A program made the position numbers and the translations under genes. The notes beneath the pieces were generated by a model, which was not told the origin of the DNA, made no database searches, and saw only the letters and a list, made by a program, of their open reading frames with translations. This document shows, piece by piece, positions 58,895 to 64,000 of a DNA stretch of 64,000 bases (the first letter of the stretch is position 1; each line of letters starts with the position of its first letter). Source of the stretch: Spartobacteria bacterium (GTDB lineage: Bacteria > Verrucomicrobiota > Verrucomicrobiia > Chthoniobacterales > UBA10450); assembly GCA_003169695.1 (NCBI GenBank), contig PNAS01000077.1, forward strand, positions 1 through 64,000, given 5' to 3'.

Positions 58895-61483
58895 ATGATC
58901 CAGGATTTTAAATTCGCGGCCCGGCAACTTTGGAAAGCGCCGGGATTCACCATCGCGGCTGTCATTGTTCTCGGGCTCGGGATTGGCGCGAACACCGCCG
59001 TCTTCAGCCTCGTCCACACCATGTTTTTCGCGCCACCCGGCTACGCGCGGCCCCACGACGTCGTGCAGGTCTTTTCGCAGGACAAAAAGAACCCGAAAAC
59101 CTTCCGCGGCTTTTCGTATCCGACCTATCGCGACATCCGGGAGCAGAACAGCGTCTTCACTGACGTGATGGCCTACAACCTGGCCTTGATCGGGCTCGGG
59201 CAAAAAGGCGACACACGCCGGGCGTTCGCCGCCACCGTGACCGCGAATTATTTCTCCGTGCTCGGCGTTCCGCCCGCGCAGGGTCGCGCGTTTTCGCCAG
59301 ACGAGGAGATTCCGGGCCACGCCGGGCCGGTCGCGATCGTCAGTTACAATTATTGGGCGAAACATTCCCTCGATCCGACGTTGCTCGGCTCGCAATTGCT
59401 CATCAACGGCCACCCATTCACGATCGTCGGTATCGCGCCGCGAGGATTCACCGGCATGATGCAGGTTGTCTCACCGGAAGTCTGGCTGCCTCTCGGGGTT
59501 TACGATCAGGTGGCGAACGATTTTGCGAGTGAAAATAATACAAAACTCGGCGATCGCGCGGGGCACCAATTGCTCGTCGTCGGCCGGCTTAAGCCGGGAA
59601 TGACTGCCGCTTCCGCTGAGCCCTCGTTAAAAGGCTTGGCCGCCAATTTGGAGAAGGCATTCCCAGTCGAGCAGAAAGATCAAACGTTCCAGACGACGCC
59701 GATCTCGCGCTTTTCCACCAGCACAAACCCCTCGGGTGAGGGCGGAATATCGAAGATCGCGCCGTTGCTTCTCGGAATGGCCGTAGTGGTGTTGCTCGTG
59801 GCGTGTCTTAATCTCGCGAACATGTTGCTTGCGCGCGGCACAGCCCGCCGCAAGGAAATTGCGATTCGTCTCGCGCTCGGCGGCAGCCGCAGCCGCATCG
59901 TCCGCCAGCTTCTCACTGAAGGTCTGGTGCTGGCGCTGCTCGGTGGTGCCTGCGGACTCGTGCTCGGCCTCTGGTCGTCCGATCTTCTCGTTACGTCGCT
60001 GGGGAAAATGCTGCCACTTGACATCATTTGGCTGGGTGGACCGAACGCCGCCATTCTGGCCGCAACCTTCGGCTTCTGCGTGCTCGGCACAATTGGTTTT
60101 GCACTCGGGCCCGCACTGAAGCTTTCGCGCAGCGCTGTCGTCGCCGATCTAAAGGAGCAAGCGGGTGAAGACGTAGTCCGGCGGCGCTGGAAGTTTCTGC
60201 CGCGCAATCCGCTTGTCGTTGTGCAAATAGCGTTCTCGCTCGCTTTGCTCACCGCGGCCGCGCTGTTCATTCGCGGTGCGGCCAAAGCCGCCTCGGTGAA
60301 CACCGGCCTGCAACCGGGTGCGAGCTTTCTCATCGAAACCGACGCAAGCCTCGCCGGTTACGAACCGAAGCGCGCGCAGGACCTTTATCGCAGCCTGAAC
60401 GAGCGGCTGGCCGCATTGCCGGGGGTCGAGCGTGCGAGCGTTTCCGCCACGATTCCGTTCGGGATGATCTCGCAGAGCAAGAACGTGCAGCGAGCCGGCT
60501 TGCAGCCTGCGCCCGATGCGAAGCCGGCGACTGCTGCGGAAGGTTTGGCCTTCGACGCAGCGTGGGACAGCGTCGGCGCGGACTACTTCTCGACGGTTGG
60601 ATTGCCGATTTTGCGCGGCCGCGCTTTTAATGAAGCCGAAGCGACGCAATCCGGCGGAGCGGCCGTAGCGATCATTGACGAAGTTCTTGCGAAAAAACTC
60701 TGGCCCGAGGGCGATGCTCTCGGACAACACATTCAATTTGCGAGTAGCAACGCGCCGCGCGCGAAAGGCAGCGATTCCCGCATGGGGATGAGCGAAGACC
60801 TCAGCGGTGAAATCAAACCCGGCGAGAGCATCGAGATCGTTGGCATCGTGCCCGCGACGCGTCATGGACTTTTCGAAAGCGACTCGAGCGGCGCGATTTA
60901 CATTCCGTTCGGACGGGGCTTTCAAAGCAACGTTTCCTTTTTCGTCCGGTTTCGCGCGCTTGCTCCCGGTAGCGAAACCGCGACGGCGGATTTGTTGCGG
61001 CGCACCGTGCGCGAGGTCGATTCCGCGCTCCCGATTCTCTCGCTAAAGACTTTTGCTCAACATCTCGATAGCAATTTCCAACTCTGGATTGTGCGCGCGG
61101 GCGCGGCGATGTTCTCTATCTTCGGCGCACTTGCGCTCGGTCTCGCGGTCGTCGGCCTTTACGGTGTAAAAGCGTATTCAGTGGCGCGCCGCACGCGCGA
61201 GATTGGCATTCGTATGGCACTCGGCGCGCAGCGGGGCGCGGTGCTGCGGATGTTTTTGCGCGAAGGCTCAGTCATGCTTGTTTGCGGTCTTGCCCTCGGT
61301 TTACTGCTGGCCGCTGGAACTGGAAAAGTTCTGAGCGGAATGCTCTACGAAGTCGGCGCGCTGGATCCAGTCGCCTTTACCGTCGCGCCCGCCCTGCTCG
61401 CCGCCGCCGCGCTCGTCGCTACCTGGCTCCCGGCCCGTCGTGCCACGCGCATCAGCCCGATGGCCGCGCTGCGAACCGAATAA
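58895..61483 (+). CDS. MacB/FtsX-type permease of the duplicated orphan (ADOP) family
   Basis: 862 residues. The start MIQDFKFAARQLWKAPGFTIAAVIVLGLGIGANTAVFSLV is typical of ADOP proteins. Two MacB-like halves each have a periplasmic domain and FtsX membrane segments (LLGMAVVVLLVACLNLANMLLARGTARRKEIAIRLALGGSRSRI; FSIFGALALGLAVVGLYGVKAYSVARRTREIGIRMALGAQRGAVLRMFLREG). No ATPase gene is adjacent, so it is an orphan. The family is abundant in Acidobacteria and Verrucomicrobia; its substrates are unknown and mechanotransmission or export of lipids or peptides is guessed. Confidence 0.9.
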   Translation: MIQDFKFAARQLWKAPGFTIAAVIVLGLGIGANTAVFSLVHTMFFAPPGYARPHDVVQVFSQDKKNPKTFRGFSYPTYRDIREQNSVFTDVMAYNLALIGLGQKGDTRRAFAATVTANYFSVLGVPPAQGRAFSPDEEIPGHAGPVAIVSYNYWAKHSLDPTLLGSQLLINGHPFTIVGIAPRGFTGMMQVVSPEVWLPLGVYDQVANDFASENNTKLGDRAGHQLLVVGRLKPGMTAASAEPSLKGLAANLEKAFPVEQKDQTFQTTPISRFSTSTNPSGEGGISKIAPLLLGMAVVVLLVACLNLANMLLARGTARRKEIAIRLALGGSRSRIVRQLLTEGLVLALLGGACGLVLGLWSSDLLVTSLGKMLPLDIIWLGGPNAAILAATFGFCVLGTIGFALGPALKLSRSAVVADLKEQAGEDVVRRRWKFLPRNPLVVVQIAFSLALLTAAALFIRGAAKAASVNTGLQPGASFLIETDASLAGYEPKRAQDLYRSLNERLAALPGVERASVSATIPFGMISQSKNVQRAGLQPAPDAKPATAAEGLAFDAAWDSVGADYFSTVGLPILRGRAFNEAEATQSGGAAVAIIDEVLAKKLWPEGDALGQHIQFASSNAPRAKGSDSRMGMSEDLSGEIKPGESIEIVGIVPATRHGLFESDSSGAIYIPFGRGFQSNVSFFVRFRALAPGSETATADLLRRTVREVDSALPILSLKTFAQHLDSNFQLWIVRAGAAMFSIFGALALGLAVVGLYGVKAYSVARRTREIGIRMALGAQRGAVLRMFLREGSVMLVCGLALGLLLAAGTGKVLSGMLYEVGALDPVAFTVAPALLAAAALVATWLPARRATRISPMAALRTE

Positions 61484-61658
61484 GGCTCGCTGTACGATCG
61501 GCAGCGTTCCGGTCAAAGAGTGCTGCAAAAGGGGCCAGTCGCCATCGTATTGTTTTGATCTGATTGAAACAGCTTTTCCCAGAGATCCGTTGGGTCGCCC
61601 CGAAATCGCCGCCGGGATACTTGCGAATGGATTGGCGGAGCGGTAGTGCAAACAAACC

Positions 61659-62678
61659 ATGCTAGTTGTAATGAAAAGCGGCGCCACGAAGGGCGAGATC
61701 GACGGGGTCGTGCGCACGGTCGAGCAACTTGGGTTTCGTGCCCACGTGATGCCTGGTGCAACGCGCACCGCCATCGGCATTACCGGTAATCCAGGGATGC
61801 TTGATCCGACTCGGTTCGAGACGCTCGACGGTGTTTTCGAGGCGATTCGGGTAAGTAAACCGTACAAGCTCATCACGCTCGATCTCCAACCCGACAGAAC
61901 GGTTTTGCGGGTCGGCGATGCAACGATTGGGAGTGAGGAGCTGGCAATTATTGCCGGCCCTTGCGCGGTGGAGAGCCGTGAGCAGACGTTCGCTGTGGCA
62001 GAGGCGGTCCAGTCGAGCGGCGCACGTTTCTTACGTGGAGGCGCGTTTAAGCCGCGCAGTTCTCCTTACGATTTCGCAGGGCTGGGCGAAGAAGGTCTCG
62101 AAATCCTGGCGGAGGCGCGCGAAGCCTTCGGCTTAAAAATTGTGACGGAAGCGCTCGATGCGCCGGGCGTCGATCTGGTAGAACAATACGCCGACGTGAT
62201 CCAAGTGGGCGCCCGCAACATGCAGAACTTCACACTTCTGCGGCGGGTCGGTAAGTCAAAGTTGCCCGTGCTGCTCAAGCGCGGAATCGCCGCAACGGTG
62301 GACGAATGGTTGCTCGCGGCGGAATACATCATGTCGGAAGGGAACTACCAAGTGGTCCTCTGTGAGCGAGGCGTCCGCACGTTTGCTCAACACACGCGGA
62401 ACACGCTGGACTTGGGGGCGATCCCCGCGATTCGGCGTATTTCTCATCTGCCGATTGTCGTCGACGCGTCGCATGCAGCGGGGAAAAGCCACCTCGTTGG
62501 GCCATTGGCCCGTGCAGGGGTCGCCGTGGGCGCCGATGGCGTGATGGTCGAGGTTCACAATAACCCAGACGCCGCGTTGTGCGACGCCGCGCAGGCCCTC
62601 ACCCCAAAACAGTATTTGAAAATGGTGCAGGAAATTCGAGGGATTCACCGCCTGCTCGCAGACACACGCGACGACTAG
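61659..62678 (+). CDS. aroF: 3-deoxy-7-phosphoheptulonate synthase (type I-beta)
   Basis: 339 residues. The N-terminal regulatory ferredoxin-like domain ([26 protein letters not shown], 1-70) precedes the TIM-barrel catalytic part: IAGPCAVES with the metal Cys, [51 protein letters not shown], and DASHAAGK. It condenses PEP and erythrose-4-phosphate, the first step to aromatic amino acids. The regulatory domain suggests feedback by Phe or Tyr. It is convergent with trpG-trpE, 22 bp apart. Confidence 0.96.
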   Translation: MLVVMKSGATKGEIDGVVRTVEQLGFRAHVMPGATRTAIGITGNPGMLDPTRFETLDGVFEAIRVSKPYKLITLDLQPDRTVLRVGDATIGSEELAIIAGPCAVESREQTFAVAEAVQSSGARFLRGGAFKPRSSPYDFAGLGEEGLEILAEAREAFGLKIVTEALDAPGVDLVEQYADVIQVGARNMQNFTLLRRVGKSKLPVLLKRGIAATVDEWLLAAEYIMSEGNYQVVLCERGVRTFAQHTRNTLDLGAIPAIRRISHLPIVVDASHAAGKSHLVGPLARAGVAVGADGVMVEVHNNPDAALCDAAQALTPKQYLKMVQEIRGIHRLLADTRDD

Positions 62679-62700
62679 ACAAAACCAGCGGTAGCAGCAA

Positions 62701-63264
62701 TCAATTCGCCAGGAAATTCTCGATCAACCGCAGCCCCTCAGGGGTCAAGATTGATTCAGGGTGAAACTGGACGCCGTGAATCGGGAAGTCTCGATGCTGC
62801 AGTCCCATGATTTCTCCTTCACGCGTCTCCGCGGTGATTTGCAAACAATCAGGCAATGACTCGCGACGCACGATCAGGGAATGATACCGCATCGCATCAA
62901 ACGGATTCTTCAAGCCGGCAAATAGGCCGGATCGGCTATGCTCCACGGCTGATGTCTTGCCGTGCATCAGACGAGGCGCGGATCCGATCTCCCCGCCGAA
63001 CGCCGCTCCGACGCATTGGTGGCCAAGGCAAACTCCCAGTATCGGAACCGAAGGGCCGAGTTCCTGAATAACGCGATTACAAATGCCAGCCGACTCCGGT
63101 CTCCCTGGGCCGGGAGACAAGCAAATCCGCTCGGGAGCAAGCGCGTGGATTGCGTCGATGGAAATCTCATCGTTTCGCTTCACCACGATATCGCAACCCA
63201 GCTGACCAAAATACTGGACGAGGTTGTACGTGAATGAATCGTAGTTATCTATAATCAGCACCAT
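62701..63264 (-). CDS. trpG: anthranilate synthase component II (glutamine amidotransferase)
   Basis: 187 residues from the ATG at 63264 (MVLIIDNYDSFTYNLVQYF); the track start is 44 codons upstream inside trpE. The amidotransferase triad is visible: nucleophile Cys in GVCLGHQ, and His/Glu in GVQFHPES. SPGPGRPESAG is conserved. It supplies ammonia to TrpE; in some bacteria it also serves 4-amino-4-deoxychorismate synthase. It starts 10 nt after the trpE stop, so they are translated together. Confidence 0.96.
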   Translation of the reverse strand: MVLIIDNYDSFTYNLVQYFGQLGCDIVVKRNDEISIDAIHALAPERICLSPGPGRPESAGICNRVIQELGPSVPILGVCLGHQCVGAAFGGEIGSAPRLMHGKTSAVEHSRSGLFAGLKNPFDAMRYHSLIVRRESLPDCLQITAETREGEIMGLQHRDFPIHGVQFHPESILTPEGLRLIENFLAN

Positions 63265-63274
63265 TGAGTCGAAA

Positions 63275-64000
63275 CTAGATTTCCGCAGCGCGTGCGATCG
63301 CCTGCATTGTGGCCATCGCTTTACTGACGGTTTCCTGATATTCGGCCGCCGGATTGGAATCAGCGACGATGCCGGCGCCGGCCTGGATATAAGCACGGTT
63401 GCCTTTCAGCACCACCGACCGCAACGCGATGCAGCAATCCAAAGCGCCATCGAAGCCGAAATACCCCACAGCGCCGGCGTAGCAGCCACGTTTCTCCCGT
63501 TCAAGTTCGTTGATGATCTGCATGGCGCGAATTTTCGGAGCGCCCGAAACGGTCCCGGCTGGGAAAGTCGCGCGCATCACATCGTACGAAGTCTTTCCCG
63601 CAGCTAGTTTCGCGGTGACGTGCGATACCAAATGCATGACGTGACTGTATCTTTCCACCACCATTTGTTCAGTTACGCGGACGCTGCCGAACTCGGCGAT
63701 TCGCCCGAGATCGTTGCGCGCCAGATCCACTAGCATCACATGCTCAGCGCGTTCTTTTGCGTCAGACAATAGTTCTTCGGCGTTGCGCTGATCTTCTTCA
63801 GCATCTTTGCCGCGACGGCGCGTTCCGGCAATCGGGCGAAGCTCCACAATTCCATCAGCAACCCTGACGTGCAGTTCCGGGGAACTGCCGACGAGCGAAA
63901 AGTCGGCGCCGAATCGAAGACAAAACATGTAGGGCGACGGATTGATCAGCCGCAAGCAGCGATACAAATCAAGTGGCTCGCCGGAGAATTCCGTTCGAAA
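63275..64000 (-). CDS. trpE: anthranilate synthase component I, C-terminal part
   Basis: About 242 C-terminal residues; the frame continues off the right edge. Chorismate-binding blocks: PSPYMFCLRFGADFSLVGSSPE, PIAGTRRRG, VDLARNDLGRI, ATFPAGTVSGAPKIRAM and QAGAGIVADSNPAAEYQE. The gene makes anthranilate with TrpG. The same pattern could belong to PabB, but the following trpG-like gene and general similarity favour TrpE. Confidence 0.92.
   Translation of the reverse strand, partial: FRTEFSGEPLDLYRCLRLINPSPYMFCLRFGADFSLVGSSPELHVRVADGIVELRPIAGTRRRGKDAEEDQRNAEELLSDAKERAEHVMLVDLARNDLGRIAEFGSVRVTEQMVVERYSHVMHLVSHVTAKLAAGKTSYDVMRATFPAGTVSGAPKIRAMQIINELEREKRGCYAGAVGYFGFDGALDCCIALRSVVLKGNRAYIQAGAGIVADSNPAAEYQETVSKAMATMQAIARAAEI

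Noticed and set aside
61484-61658. Possible leader peptide or riboswitch before aroF
   Set aside because: No run of Trp, Phe or Tyr codons and no recognisable terminator/antiterminator pair.

Overview
The window looks like a chromosomal segment of a Gram-negative soil bacterium, most likely Verrucomicrobiota (Chthoniobacter/Udaeobacter-like). This placement is inferred from gene content: an LpxC-FabZ fusion, ECF sigma genes next to transmembrane Ser/Thr kinases, an orphan duplicated permease, a GH57 enzyme, an SpmA-SpmB fusion, and large secreted proteins with T/P-rich linkers. No rRNA gene is present to confirm it. One tRNA (Gly-GCC) was found; no CRISPR, prophage or transposase gene was seen.

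Layout. 1-17.5 kb is an accessory surface/signalling region: a partial secreted protein, then two cassettes of the same design. In each, a secreted protein with a tandemly duplicated C-terminal module is divergent from an ECF sigma gene, which is followed by a membrane Ser/Thr kinase (one with TPR repeats, one with WD40-like repeats). The first cassette carries two tandem paralogues of the secreted protein. 17.6-24.2 kb holds a MarR-adaptor-RND efflux operon with a SlyA-like operator, and a GT39 glycosyltransferase. 24.5-33.8 kb is the translation cluster nusA-infB-rbfA-nrnA-truB-ribF, interrupted between truB and ribF by a glycosyltransferase-methyltransferase-glycosyltransferase cassette. 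33.9-38.3 kb carries an ECF/anti-sigma operon, tRNA-Gly, a frameshifted glycosyltransferase-methyltransferase pseudogene, decayed DNA and an esterase. 38.3-53 kb is mostly housekeeping: prmA, a double-domain Ndk, an aminotransferase, GH57, a DEDD-type nuclease, lpxC-fabZ, lpxA, an MBL hydrolase, recN, spmAB and a flavoprotein. 53.3-57.1 kb is a twitching-motility group: an unusual response regulator, two PilT-type ATPases and a receiver-like protein. The end holds GNAT, cupin, hydrolase and permease genes, then aroF facing trpE-trpG.

Two themes stand out. First, the secreted-module family is spreading and decaying: three full genes, near-identical duplicated ends, and two short relics elsewhere. 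Second, many gene junctions carry 20-120 bp palindromic repeats of several families that touch or supply stop and start codons. One sits between nrnA and truB inside a 20-bp duplication of what appears to have been the overlap of those two genes.
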